Source of the DNA: Halomonas denitrificans | GTDB taxonomy: Bacteria > Pseudomonadota > Gammaproteobacteria > Xanthomonadales > Wenzhouxiangellaceae | Reading direction: 5' to 3' | DNA length: 64,000 nt | NCBI GenBank assembly: GCA_019800895.1 | Contig: JAHVKF010000003.1 | Coordinates: 434,001-498,000, forward strand | Shown here: positions 17,252 to 26,371 of the stretch, in pieces | Layout of the letters: each line of letters opens with the position of its first letter | Numbering within the stretch: position 1 is the first letter of the stretch | Translations under genes and position numbers: made by a program | The notes under the pieces: model-generated | The model's input: the letters and a program-made list of their open reading frames with translations, nothing else | Database searches by the model: none | What the model was told of the DNA's origin: nothing

Positions 17252-18286
17252 TCAGCCGGCCGGCTGGTTCGCCGGCGGCTCGTTGCCCGCTCCCGAGCCA
17301 CCGGAGCCCGAATTGCCGGACCCCGAATTGCCGGACCCGGAGTCGCTGGGCGTCCACTCGGCGGCCTTTTCCTTCATCTTGGAGAACTTCTTCGACACCT
17401 TTTCCAGCTTGCCGTCCCACTCGGGGTTCGGCTCCTGGCCTTCGGTGACCTTGAAGAACACCTGCATCAGCGCGGTCATGCCCAGGGGTTCGATCACGGC
17501 CTGCTTGATGCCCCAGGCGAAGACCAGCGCGATGATGAGCGCCAGCGGACCGGCAACGTTCGGGAACAGCGAGACCAGTCCGGCCACGGGCGCGAGGATC
17601 AGCAGGAAGACCAGGAACGTCATGCCCCAGATCACGAAGGCCAGCCAGAACGCGTTCTTCAGGAACGCCTTGTAGTTCTGGGCATAGAGCACCAGCGCGG
17701 TGCGCGACGAGGCCCAGGGGTTATCCGACTTCGTCTTGATGTTGTAGGCCAGGATGACCTCGTCTAGGTAGGTCAGCGACAGGGTGACGATCGTATTGAT
17801 GAACTTGGCGATGCCCTGGATGCCCGGGATCGGAATGAAGTTGGCGATCGTGAAGAACGCCCGGTTGAAGGCCTTGAGCACGCCCTTGATCAGCTGGTCG
17901 ACGCCGAACAGCACAGAGGACTCGGCAAAGCGCTCGCGAACGATGCCCTGCGCGTAGTCGATCTGGCCCTTGCCGCCGGGCAGGCTGCGGCCCTCCATCA
18001 GTTCGACCAGCACCGCGATGTGGCCGGCCTTTACCAGGTAGAGCAGGTATTCGCGGATGAAATACATGATGGCCCCGGCGATTCCGAAGCCGATCAGGCC
18101 GCCGTAGAAGGTGCCGCCTTCGGCGCTTCCGCCGATCGATCCGATTCCGTAGCCCACGCCGGCGCCGATGCCGGTAATCAGCACGTAGGCCAGCGTGATC
18201 CCGAAGTAGATCAGGAAGCGGAAGATCAGGAACGGCATCGTCTTGAGCAGCAGCGAGATGATCTCGCCGATCTTGAAGTCCATCAT
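17252..18286 (-). CDS. Uncharacterised multi-pass membrane protein
   Basis: A 344-residue protein that I do not recognise. It has about six to seven hydrophobic segments: two near the N-terminus ('FLIFRFLIYFGITLAYVLIT', then a Gly-rich stretch 'GIGAGVGYGIGSIGG'), a re-entrant-like pair in the middle ('FIPIPGIQGIAKFINTIVTL') and two near residues 215-265. The C-terminal 70 residues are hydrophilic and lysine-rich, followed by a Ser/Gly/Asn linker made of GSGNS repeats. The layout suggests a pore or envelope protein with a flexible tail. The start follows GGGAG at about ten bases. It is convergent with the sodium channel gene and nothing adjacent indicates a role. Confidence 0.75.
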   Translation of the reverse strand: MMDFKIGEIISLLLKTMPFLIFRFLIYFGITLAYVLITGIGAGVGYGIGSIGGSAEGGTFYGGLIGFGIAGAIMYFIREYLLYLVKAGHIAVLVELMEGRSLPGGKGQIDYAQGIVRERFAESSVLFGVDQLIKGVLKAFNRAFFTIANFIPIPGIQGIAKFINTIVTLSLTYLDEVILAYNIKTKSDNPWASSRTALVLYAQNYKAFLKNAFWLAFVIWGMTFLVFLLILAPVAGLVSLFPNVAGPLALIIALVFAWGIKQAVIEPLGMTALMQVFFKVTEGQEPNPEWDGKLEKVSKKFSKMKEKAAEWTPSDSGSGNSGSGNSGSGGSGAGNEPPANQPAG

Positions 18287-18485
18287 GGCCGGGCACTCCC
18301 TCGAAAAAGAACGGTACGCCCAAGAGTACGCAAATCGATGCCGAAATACGACATGCCCGGTGGGGTCGGAGCGAGGCGGCCGCCGTCTTGAAGGATGCGC
18401 TGAGGGATGCGCCGGACGGTGTGTCCGGCGACGTGTCCGTCGATGTGGCCGTCGATCGGTCGGCCGCCTCGCCTGCGAAGCCCGG

Positions 18486-19196
18486 TCAGTCGTTCATCGT
18501 GCGCACGTCGACGAACTGACCGCTGTCTCCTTTTTTCAGCGTATCGAGCAGCCCCAGGATCTGCTCCGCCGATTCGTCCGGCGACGGCATGGCGTCGGTG
18601 CCGCGAGCATCCTTCAGCTTCTGCACCGACGGGAACTCGTCGGCATCGACGTCCTCGCACAGGTAGTCCTGCATGCCCGTGTCGACCAGGCCGGGCGCGA
18701 GCGCGGTCAGGTGCGTGTCCGGCATCTCGTGGGCGTAGAGTGCAATCAGGTCGTTGACGCTGGACTTGGACATCGCGTAGCCGCCCCAGCCGTGGCTGAG
18801 ATTGTGACCGGCGCCGGAGGAGATCGCGATCACCTGTTCGACCGGAATCCGTCGCTCGATGAACCAGTCGAGGATCATCTTGTTGGCCCAGACATTGACC
18901 CGGTACAGGTGCTCGAGATCGTGCACGTCGGTCGTGTGCATCTCCTGGATGCGACCGAGAATGCCGGCATTGAGAACCAGCAGGTCCAGCCGCAGGCAGT
19001 CCGACATCAGACGGTCCATGGCTTCTTCGATCGCGTTGAGGTTGCCCAGGTCGACCTTGCGGTCTCGCAGGCCGTCGTCGTCGTGGATCGGGCAACCGGA
19101 GCGGCTCATGCCCCAGACGATCGCATCCTGCGCGAGCAGGCGTTTCGTGAGTCCGAGGCCGAGGCCGCTCGAGTTGCCGGTGATCAGTACGTTCAT
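18486..19196 (-). CDS. Short-chain dehydrogenase/reductase
   Basis: A 236-residue classical SDR. The cofactor motif is 'GNSSGLGLGL' near the N-terminus, the structural NAG is in 'LLVLNAGILGR', the catalytic Ser is in 'IAISSGAGHN' and the YxxxK is 'GYAMSKSS'. All active-site residues are present. The lineage within the family and the substrate are unclear; it resembles small oxidoreductases acting on carbonyl compounds. The 199 bp upstream of the membrane-protein gene, into which it reads, contain short degenerate repeats of the type tgtccggcga/tgtccgtcga near 18421-18445, still outside the gene. Confidence 0.85.
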   Translation of the reverse strand: MNVLITGNSSGLGLGLTKRLLAQDAIVWGMSRSGCPIHDDDGLRDRKVDLGNLNAIEEAMDRLMSDCLRLDLLVLNAGILGRIQEMHTTDVHDLEHLYRVNVWANKMILDWFIERRIPVEQVIAISSGAGHNLSHGWGGYAMSKSSVNDLIALYAHEMPDTHLTALAPGLVDTGMQDYLCEDVDADEFPSVQKLKDARGTDAMPSPDESAEQILGLLDTLKKGDSGQFVDVRTMND

Positions 19197-19263
19197 GGCG
19201 AGGTCCGGGGTCTCCGTGTTGAGTGAGTGGGCGGATCGATTCGATCACCGCAGCGAGGACGAA

Positions 19264-21411
19264 TCAGTCGTCCTCCGACGCGCGATCGTGCGAACGCTCC
19301 GAGTCCGTATCGTAGCGTTCGAACCAGGCCAGGATGTGTCGGATCTTGGAGGCCATCTGGCTGGGCCGCGCCGCGATGCCGTGCGGGGCTTCCGGGATAC
19401 GCACCAGCACCGAGTCGATGCCGCGCAGTTTCAGCGCCTGGTAGAACTGTTCCGATTCCCACATCGGTGTGCGCCAGTCGGCCTCGCCGGTGAGCACCAT
19501 GGTCGGCGTCGTCACGTTGCCGACCCTGGACAGCGGAGAGCGTCGCCAGTACTCGTCCTGGGCTTCCCAGGGCGGAGCCGGGAACCAGTAGCGGTGGAAG
19601 AACGGCGTGTAGTCTGCGGTCAGCACGAAGCTCGTCCAGTTGATCACCGGCTTGGCCACGACCGCGGCCCGGAACCGGTCCGTGCTGCCGACGATCCACG
19701 CGGTCAGGACGCCGCCGCCGGAGCCGCCGGTGACGAACAGCCGCTCTGGATCGGCAACGCCGCGCTCGATCAGCGCATCGACGCCGCTCATCAGGTCGTC
19801 GTAGTCCTCGCCCGGATAGGCGTGGTGGATTTCGTTGGCGAACTCGGCACCGTAGCTGGTCGATCCGCGCGGGTTGATGTAGGCCACGGCGTAGCCGGCG
19901 GCGGCCATCAGCTGGACTTCCATCGAGAAGCGGTCGCCGTAGTCGGCGAACGGTCCACCGTGAATCTCGAGAATCAAGGGCAGGGCGCCGTCGGACTCCG
20001 GGTCGTGGCCCGGAGGCAGCGCCAGCCAGCCCTGGATCTCCCGGCCGTCGGCCGAGGAGGAAAAGGTGAATTCTTCGACCGCCGCCAGGTCGCGGTACGC
20101 CAGCCGCTCGGCGTTCAGGCGGGTCAGTCGCTCGCTGTTCCAGCGGCGCATCCGCCGGTCGCTCCGGGCGATCACCAGGTCGCCGGGGTGAGCCGGGGTG
20201 GTCCGGGTGTAGACGACCCGGTCGGCGCCGGCGTCGAACGTGCCGCTGGCATACGGTCGGCCCAGGGTGGTGCCGCCGAGGTTTTCGGCGACTCGGCTCC
20301 GGTCGCCGTCCAGGGTGACCCGGTCGATCACGCCGTTGCCTCGGTCGCTGTAGCTGACGAACAGCGCGTCGCCGTCGTCGTCCCAGGCGAAGGCGTCGAT
20401 CGAGCGGTCCAGGTCCGCGGTCAGCGATCTCGGCGCGCCGTCGTCGAGGACGTAGAGCTCGACGTTGTGGTAGCCGAGCCGCTCGTCGTCGTAGCCCAGC
20501 CAGGCCAGGCGTTCGCCGCCCGGCTGGAAGGCGGGGGCATTGTCCGGGCCGAAGCGGTCGGTCAGCGTGGTGAGCTCCAGGTCGTCGAGGTCGAGGCGAA
20601 CCAGTTCCGTATCCGACGGTTCCAGCTCGAAATCCGGTCGACGGTTGGTCGCGAACACCAGCGCGCGGCCGTCGCGCGACCAGGTGACCGGGCCGGGCTG
20701 GGGATAGGGGCCTTCGGTCAGTTGCCGGACCGGGCCGCCGTCGGCCGGCACGATGAAGCGCTGGGTCTGGCCGTGGGGCAGGAAGCCGGCGCCGTCGGCC
20801 CGGAACACGGGGCGGTCGACGACGCGTGCCGGCGGCGCCCAGTCGGCGCCTTCGGGCGGCGAAAGTGGTTCGACGATGCGCGGCGGTGCGGCTTCGACGA
20901 AGCGGCTGAACGCGATCCGCTCGCCGTCCGGCGACCAGACCGGATTCGATGGGGTCAACGGGCCCCGGGTCAGGGCGGTCTGCCGGCCGCTGTCCAGCCA
21001 CAGCACCTGCAGCTGGCCGGACCCGGACCCGTCGTGGCCGATGAACGCGATCCGGCTGCCGTCCGGGGACCAGGCCGGCGACGATGCGTGGCCGTCGGCA
21101 GAGGTCAGGGGCTGGTGGCGATCGCCGTCGCGATCGATGATCCACAGCTGGCCGCGATTCCGATCGGTCATCGCGTCCATCGTTCGTCGCACGTAGACGA
21201 TGCGGTCACCGTCCGGGGCCAGGCGCGGTTCGTCGGCGTACTCGAGGCCGAAGATGTCGTCGACCGTCAGCGAATCGCCGGCCTGCACCGGGGCCGCCAG
21301 CAGGGCGGGCACCAGGACGGCGAGAAGTACCGATGCCACGGTTCGCGTGTCAATCCGTGCGGAAAGCTGCGCGGCAAAGCGCTGCACGGTGTGCGTTCGA
21401 GCGGCGGTCAC
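19264..21411 (-). CDS. Exported S9 family (prolyl oligopeptidase-like) peptidase
   Basis: A 715-residue serine peptidase. A signal peptide (TVASVLLAVLVPALLAAPVQ, then AG) is followed by a WD40/TolB-like propeller of repeated 'PxWSPDGxRIAF' blades (for example 'SSPAWSPDGSRIAFIG', 'PVWSPDGERIAFSR') and a C-terminal alpha/beta hydrolase domain. The triad is Ser in 'VTGGSGGGVLTAW', Asp in 'LTGEADWRTPM' and His in 'IPEAPHGI'. It would cut small peptides in the periplasm. The start is a GTG that overlaps the stop of the upstream S9 gene (GTGA), so translation is likely coupled and the two act on related peptides. Confidence 0.88.
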   Translation of the reverse strand: MTAARTHTVQRFAAQLSARIDTRTVASVLLAVLVPALLAAPVQAGDSLTVDDIFGLEYADEPRLAPDGDRIVYVRRTMDAMTDRNRGQLWIIDRDGDRHQPLTSADGHASSPAWSPDGSRIAFIGHDGSGSGQLQVLWLDSGRQTALTRGPLTPSNPVWSPDGERIAFSRFVEAAPPRIVEPLSPPEGADWAPPARVVDRPVFRADGAGFLPHGQTQRFIVPADGGPVRQLTEGPYPQPGPVTWSRDGRALVFATNRRPDFELEPSDTELVRLDLDDLELTTLTDRFGPDNAPAFQPGGERLAWLGYDDERLGYHNVELYVLDDGAPRSLTADLDRSIDAFAWDDDGDALFVSYSDRGNGVIDRVTLDGDRSRVAENLGGTTLGRPYASGTFDAGADRVVYTRTTPAHPGDLVIARSDRRMRRWNSERLTRLNAERLAYRDLAAVEEFTFSSSADGREIQGWLALPPGHDPESDGALPLILEIHGGPFADYGDRFSMEVQLMAAAGYAVAYINPRGSTSYGAEFANEIHHAYPGEDYDDLMSGVDALIERGVADPERLFVTGGSGGGVLTAWIVGSTDRFRAAVVAKPVINWTSFVLTADYTPFFHRYWFPAPPWEAQDEYWRRSPLSRVGNVTTPTMVLTGEADWRTPMWESEQFYQALKLRGIDSVLVRIPEAPHGIAARPSQMASKIRHILAWFERYDTDSERSHDRASEDD

Positions 21412-23810
21412 GCGCCGTCTCCGGCGGCGGCGCTTTCGCCGCCGATCGATTCCTCGAACAGCTTCAGGATGCGCCGGTACTGGTCGAGCCAGCTCTCCGG
21501 GTGGACGTAGCCATGGGGCTCGAGCGGGTAGGACGCGAGTTCCCAGTCCTCCTTCTCGAGCTCGATCAGGCGCTGGACGAGCCGGATCGCATCCTTGTAG
21601 AACACGTTGTCGTCGAGCATGCCGTGGCTGATCAGGAGGTCGCCCTCGAGGCCTTCGACGAATTCGATCGGCGACGAGCGATCGTAGGCTTCGGGGTCGA
21701 CGTCGGGCGTGTTCAGGATGTTCGAGGTGTAGGGGTGGTTGTAGTGCTTCCAGTCGGTGACCGGACGCAGTGCCGCGCCGGCGGCGAACACCTCGGGCGC
21801 ATTGAACATCGCCATGAAGGTCATGAAACCGCCGTAGGATCCGCCGTAGACGCCGACACGATCCGGGTCGACGTCGTGGTTCTCGACGAGCCACTCGACT
21901 CCGTCGACCAGGTCCTCCAGTTCGGGCGTGCCCATGCGGCGATAGATCGCGGTGCGCCAGTCGCGGCCATAGCCGCGGCTTGCCCGGTAGTCCATGTCGA
22001 GCACGTGGTAACCGCGCGCGGTCAACAGGTTGTGGAACATCTGCTCGCGGAAGTAGTACGGGAACCGGTGGTGCGTGTTCTGCGTGTAGCCGGCGCCGTG
22101 GACGAACAGCACGGCCGGTCGCGGCCCCTCGAACTCGCCGCGTGCCGGGTAGAACTTGGACCAGATCGGCCCGTCGACATGGCTGGAGGGCACGGCAACG
22201 AAGCGTGGTTCCTGCCAGTCGATCGCCTTGTAGTCGTCGGTGCGGGTGTCGGTCGCGGCGAACGGTTCGCCACCGTCGACGGGAACGACGGCGGCCTGGG
22301 CCGGCAGGTAGCTGCCGGAGTGGCGAATCAGGATGCGGTCTGCGGCCGGCGACAGCGCGTAGTCCTCGACGCCCTTGAGCTCGGTCAGCTGGGTCATGTC
22401 GCCGCCGGGCAGTTCGATCGAGTACAGGTCGTACTCGGTCGGATGGGCGCGGTTGCTCAGGGCCCAGGCGGTGTCGGGGTCACCGGCGAAGCCGATCGCG
22501 TAGACCTCGAACTCGCCCTCGGTCACCGCGCGCTGGCGTCCGCGCCGGTCGATCGTGTAGAGATGGCTGTAGCCGGACTCTTCGGACAGCAGCCACAGGG
22601 TGTCGCCGCCGGGAACCCAGCCGAACTCGTTGAACGACCAGTTGATCCAGGCCGGGTCCGTGAGACGGTGGAGTTCCGTCACCCCGGGTTCGTCGTCCTC
22701 GTCGTCGCCGGGTACGATGCGGACGGTCCACCGGTCCTTGTTGTCGATCGCTTCGACCTGCACTGCGGCGACGGAGCGAGTGGGGTGCCACTCGACCCCG
22801 GTGACGACGAGCGGACGGGGGTCGTCGGCGTCGTACGGTTCGACGTCCTGTTCGGCCTTCAGGTCGGCCAGCGGATCGACGTCGATCCCTTCCAGTGCAC
22901 TGAAATCCAGTTCATGCTTGACCCGCAGGTCCAGGTCGAGCAGCCAGAGCTGCTGCGGCGTCGGTGCATCGCGCCCGACCAGCGTGCGCACGTCCTCGAT
23001 TTCCACGTAGCCCGATTCGGTCACGAAGCGCGGCATCTTGTCGTCCCGGCCGTCGTCGGCGCCTTCCTCGCGGACGGCAACGAGCATCCATCGTCCGTCC
23101 GCCGACGGCTGCGAGAACAGCGGCTCCTTTCCCTTGCCGAGGTAGAACGGTTGCGGTGCGCGCGATGCGTCGGCATCGGCTACGGCGAGATCGTGCATGC
23201 GCTGTTCGATCCGCTGCCGACGCTCGCGGTCCAGCGTTTCGAACAGCTCCAGCTGATGCGCCTGAAGGCTGCCTTCGTCGGGATCGGCGTCCGGTTCGTT
23301 CTCGAACCGAAGGTCGGCCAACGGACGCAGCAAGCCGGTGGCGAGTTCGATGCCGTACCAGTCGCGGCCGAGTCGGACCAGCGCCGCATCTTCCTCGGCT
23401 CCGAACCGCACGTCGCCGGCGTCCCCGGTGGCGGTCAGCTGGGTTCGCGAGGCTTCGGCCAGGTCGTGCAGGAACACGTTGCCGTCGCGGATGGAGAGCG
23501 CGCGATCGCGGTCACGATCGTAGGCGACCTGAGGCCCATCGACGGCGGCGAGATCGGCGGTTTCGAGCCGCTCGACGCTGCCCTCGGGCACGGTAACCGC
23601 GAGCAGGTCGCGGACCTGGGAATCGGGCCGCTTCACGCGTGCGAAGTAGCGCTCCCCGTCGAGCTGCCACCAGGCGGCCTCGACCGGCGGCCCGATCCAG
23701 TCGGGGTCGGCCATGATCTGTTTCAGGTCGGGGGTTTCCGCGCTCGCCGTGGCGGCGAGCAGCAGTGCGGCCGCGGCGGTCGCGACGCGGTTCGTGATCG
23801 GATGGGTCAC
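21408..23810 (-). CDS. Exported dipeptidyl-peptidase IV-like S9 peptidase
   Basis: An 800-residue S9 enzyme with signal peptide (ATAAAALLLAATASA), an eight-bladed DPP IV-type N-terminal propeller and a C-terminal hydrolase domain. The nucleophile is in 'GVYGGSYGGFMT', the Asp in 'ISHGMLDDNV' and the His in 'YPLEPHGYVHPE'. It begins with GTG; a GAGGAG lies about eight bases upstream. An acidic, Asp-rich insert (PGDDEDDEPG, DADDPRP) suits a salt-adapted secreted protein. It is the first gene of a two-gene unit with the following S9 peptidase, overlapping by four bases. Confidence 0.88.
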   Translation of the reverse strand: MTHPITNRVATAAAALLLAATASAETPDLKQIMADPDWIGPPVEAAWWQLDGERYFARVKRPDSQVRDLLAVTVPEGSVERLETADLAAVDGPQVAYDRDRDRALSIRDGNVFLHDLAEASRTQLTATGDAGDVRFGAEEDAALVRLGRDWYGIELATGLLRPLADLRFENEPDADPDEGSLQAHQLELFETLDRERRQRIEQRMHDLAVADADASRAPQPFYLGKGKEPLFSQPSADGRWMLVAVREEGADDGRDDKMPRFVTESGYVEIEDVRTLVGRDAPTPQQLWLLDLDLRVKHELDFSALEGIDVDPLADLKAEQDVEPYDADDPRPLVVTGVEWHPTRSVAAVQVEAIDNKDRWTVRIVPGDDEDDEPGVTELHRLTDPAWINWSFNEFGWVPGGDTLWLLSEESGYSHLYTIDRRGRQRAVTEGEFEVYAIGFAGDPDTAWALSNRAHPTEYDLYSIELPGGDMTQLTELKGVEDYALSPAADRILIRHSGSYLPAQAAVVPVDGGEPFAATDTRTDDYKAIDWQEPRFVAVPSSHVDGPIWSKFYPARGEFEGPRPAVLFVHGAGYTQNTHHRFPYYFREQMFHNLLTARGYHVLDMDYRASRGYGRDWRTAIYRRMGTPELEDLVDGVEWLVENHDVDPDRVGVYGGSYGGFMTFMAMFNAPEVFAAGAALRPVTDWKHYNHPYTSNILNTPDVDPEAYDRSSPIEFVEGLEGDLLISHGMLDDNVFYKDAIRLVQRLIELEKEDWELASYPLEPHGYVHPESWLDQYRRILKLFEESIGGESAAAGDGA

Positions 23811-23901
23811 GCAACATCTCCTCGGAGTCGATCGCCCAAGGATAACGGCACCGAGACCCGGACCGGCGTGAAGCCGTGCTGCGTCCCGCAGAAGTCCCGG
23901 A

Positions 23902-25101
23902 TCAGGCCGCGCGGCGCAGTTCGCCGAAGGCCTCGACGATGTGCTCGATCTGCTCCGGGCTGTGCGCCGCGCTCAGGCTGATGCGCAGCAGGTTGGTGCC
24001 CTTCGGCGTCGCGGGCGGAATCATCAGGTTGGCATAGACGCCGGCTTCGAGCAGGCCGTACCAGTGAGCCAGCGCGGCCTGCCGATCGGGCAGCACGATC
24101 GCCGCGACCGGCCCGGGCCGGTCGCTGCCTAGCCGGTAGCCGAGGTTGTCGAGCGCGGCGTAGAGCTGGTGGATGTTTGCCCACAGCCGCTCGCGCAGCG
24201 CCTGACCGTCGATGACCTTCTGCAGAGCCTGGCGCGTTGCCGCGATGACCGCGGGCGACGGCGACGCCGTGAAGATGTAGGGGCGCGCTGCGAGCCGGAG
24301 CAGTTCGAGCTCCCGGTGTCGGCTGACGCAGAATCCGCCGATGCCGGCCAGGCTCTTGGAGAACGTACCGACGACGAAATCGATTTCGTCGACCAGGCCG
24401 CGGTCCTCGGCCACACCCAGGCCGTGTTCGCCGAACACCCCGAAGGAGTGCGCTTCGTCGAGCAGCAGCCAGGCGCCGTGTCGCTTCTTGACCTCGATGA
24501 ATTCCTCCAGCGGAGGCTGGTCTCCCATCATCGAGTACAGACCTTCGACCACGATCAGGGCGCGGGACGCATCGTCACCGAGGCGCGCCAGCCGGCGATC
24601 GAGGTTGGCCGGGTCGTTGTGGCGGAAGATGACGGTCTGTGCATTGCCGAGCTTTGCGCCGTCGTAGATGCTCGCGTGCGAGTCGCTGTCGAGGAGCAGG
24701 AAGTCGTCTTTCCCGGCCAGGGCCGAGATCGCACCGAGATTGGCCTGGTAGCCGGTGGAGAACACCATCGCCGAGGGCCAGCCCCACGCCGCCGCAAGCT
24801 CCTGTTCCAGCGCCTGGTGATCGGAATAGCTGCCGTTGGCCATGCGCGACCCCGTGGTGCCCGTTCCGTGCCTGCTCAGCGCATCGCGGGCGGATTCGAC
24901 CACGTCCGGGTCCATGGTCAGGCCCAGGTAGTTGTTGGTGCCGGCGAGGATCACCCGCCGTCCGCCGATCGTGCCCTCCGTCGCCGAGTGGACCGCCTCG
25001 ATCGGCGTGGCGACCGGCGGGACCGCGTTCGGTCCGGCGCCGGCGCGGACGAGACCGGCGCGCGCTTCGGCCAGCGGCTTGAACTTGTCGAACAGGCTCA
25101 T
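23902..25101 (-). CDS. spt: Serine palmitoyltransferase-type alpha-oxoamine synthase
   Basis: A 399-residue PLP enzyme of the AONS/KBL/SPT family. Motifs fit soluble bacterial serine palmitoyltransferase best: 'LDSDSHASIYDGAKLGNA' with the stacking His142, 'VVEGLYSMMGDQPPL', 'LLDEAHSFGVFGEHG' with Asp215 and His218, Schiff-base Lys249 in 'VGTFSKSLAGIGGFCVS', 'RPYIFTASPSP', and the late 'PPATPKGTNLLRISLS'. SPT condenses serine with an acyl thioester to 3-ketosphinganine, the first step of sphingolipid synthesis. The ATG at 25101 overlaps the ACP stop (ATGA). Neighbouring ACP, reductase and acyl-AMP ligase support the sphingolipid role over biotin synthesis; no bio genes are near. Confidence 0.85.
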   Translation of the reverse strand: MSLFDKFKPLAEARAGLVRAGAGPNAVPPVATPIEAVHSATEGTIGGRRVILAGTNNYLGLTMDPDVVESARDALSRHGTGTTGSRMANGSYSDHQALEQELAAAWGWPSAMVFSTGYQANLGAISALAGKDDFLLLDSDSHASIYDGAKLGNAQTVIFRHNDPANLDRRLARLGDDASRALIVVEGLYSMMGDQPPLEEFIEVKKRHGAWLLLDEAHSFGVFGEHGLGVAEDRGLVDEIDFVVGTFSKSLAGIGGFCVSRHRELELLRLAARPYIFTASPSPAVIAATRQALQKVIDGQALRERLWANIHQLYAALDNLGYRLGSDRPGPVAAIVLPDRQAALAHWYGLLEAGVYANLMIPPATPKGTNLLRISLSAAHSPEQIEHIVEAFGELRRAA

Positions 25102-25355
25102 TCGTCCCGCTCCTCGACCAGCGGCTGGATCCGCGTCGCAAGCTCGTTCAGCGTGCGGGCTTCGGCCAGCGCCTCCAGCGGAATCGAAATATCCAGCCGG
25201 TCCTCGATCTCCATGACCAGGTCCATGACCTGGACCGAGTCGAGTCCGACGTCTCCGGTCAGGGTGGCATCGAAATCGATGCCCTCGAGCTCGGGCAGGG
25301 AAGCGGATACGGCGTCTTCGATCGCGCTGCGGATCCTGGGGGCGGCGTCGGTCAT
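25098..25355 (-). CDS. Dedicated acyl carrier protein (sphingolipid locus)
   Basis: An 85-residue acidic carrier protein. The phosphopantetheine attachment Ser40 lies in 'GDVGLDSVQVMDLVMEIEDR'. The usual DSL is DSV. It would carry the fatty acyl chain made ready by the acyl-AMP ligase and hand it to the SPT encoded next. The start at 25355 overlaps the stop of the reductase gene in ATGA; an upstream in-frame ATG at 25367 has no better ribosome site. Its stop in turn overlaps the spt start. The double overlap argues for strictly coupled expression of the three proteins. Confidence 0.9.
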   Translation of the reverse strand: MTDAAPRIRSAIEDAVSASLPELEGIDFDATLTGDVGLDSVQVMDLVMEIEDRLDISIPLEALAEARTLNELATRIQPLVEERDE

Positions 25356-26368
25356 GGGTGATTCCATCCGGGTAGCGTGGGCAGTGCGTCGGCCAGGGCC
25401 CGTTGGGGCGTCCAGTCGAGGTGCGCGGAAAGCGCGAGATTATCGCAGACCCAGTCAATGTGCCGCAATTCGCGGACCTTGCCCGGCGAAAGCAGGGCAC
25501 GCCGCCCGCGCAGGCGCTGGACGGCCAGCCCAGCGGCGCCGGCCGCGCCGAGGACCGCCGCGGGGACCGGCACGGTCCGCACGGGCCCGCCGCGGAGCCC
25601 GGCGGCCAGGGCCGCGATGTCCGCCCAGCGCCAGCCGCCGTCGGGTGCCGGCCCGGCCAGGGTCAGCGCGGTCCCGGTCGGGCCGTGTCCGGCCAAACGG
25701 TCGATCGCCTCGACCACATCGTCGACATGAACCAGAGAAAAGCGCGCATCGCGGGGACCGAGGCGAATCAGCCATCCGCGCGCAAGCGCTTTCCAGAAGT
25801 CGGCCAGGGCCGGATCACCGGGACCGTAGACTGCCGGCGGACGCAGGATGGACCGGCGCTCGCTCGGCAAGGCCTGCCAGACCCGCTCCGCCCCGGCCTT
25901 GGATGCCGCGTACCAGGACAGTTCGGGATGCTCCGCGGCCAGCGACGAGATCAGGATCGCGTGCGCTCCGGGCGCGCGGTCGTGGATCGCTTCGACCAGC
26001 CGACGGCTGCCCTCGACGTTGACGCGATCGAAGTCCTCGGCGCGGCTGCCGGCGATCGCGCCGGCGAGGTGGACCACCGCATCGGCACCTTCGACCAGCT
26101 CGGTGAGGGCGTCGGAATCGTCGAGATCGCCGTCGATCCGGGTGACACGGTCGGCCATCGCGCCGGAGAGCCGTCCTCGCCCGCGAACCAGCACGCGAAC
26201 CTCGAGTTCGGCCCGGTCGGGGCAGGAATGCGGCGTAGCGTCGGACGAGTCGCGGTCGTGTCCGGACGATTCCGGCCCGGAATCGCGGGGCCGGGAATCG
26301 GCGACAAGGCGCTCCAGCAGCGCCCGTCCGATGAAGCCGGTCACGCCGGTCAGCGCGAGGACCGGCAC
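25352..26368 (-). CDS. NAD(P)-dependent epimerase/dehydratase-type reductase, candidate ketosphinganine reductase (CerR-like)
   Basis: A 338-residue extended SDR. The cofactor site is 'LTGVTGFIGRALLERL', the active site 'ISSLAAEHPELSWYAASKAG' contains Ser and YxxxK, and 'RPPAVYGPGDPAL' is the typical following segment. A low-complexity polar insert at about residues 27-50 (rich in Asp, Ser, Arg) is not conserved in the family. By position between SPT/ACP and the ligase it matches the reductase CerR of the Caulobacter ceramide pathway, which reduces the 3-keto group; this equivalence is inference. It begins with GTG and lies three bases after the ligase gene. Confidence 0.8.
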   Translation of the reverse strand: MPVLALTGVTGFIGRALLERLVADSRPRDSGPESSGHDRDSSDATPHSCPDRAELEVRVLVRGRGRLSGAMADRVTRIDGDLDDSDALTELVEGADAVVHLAGAIAGSRAEDFDRVNVEGSRRLVEAIHDRAPGAHAILISSLAAEHPELSWYAASKAGAERVWQALPSERRSILRPPAVYGPGDPALADFWKALARGWLIRLGPRDARFSLVHVDDVVEAIDRLAGHGPTGTALTLAGPAPDGGWRWADIAALAAGLRGGPVRTVPVPAAVLGAAGAAGLAVQRLRGRRALLSPGKVRELRHIDWVCDNLALSAHLDWTPQRALADALPTLPGWNHP

Positions 26369-26371
26369 GGG

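Noticed and set aside
23902-25101. 8-amino-7-oxononanoate synthase (BioF) or CAI-1 synthase (CqsA) instead of SPT
   Set aside because: No biotin or quorum-sensing genes nearby; the dedicated ACP, reductase, ligase and GNAT gene, plus the late PPATPKGTNLLR motif, fit SPT better.
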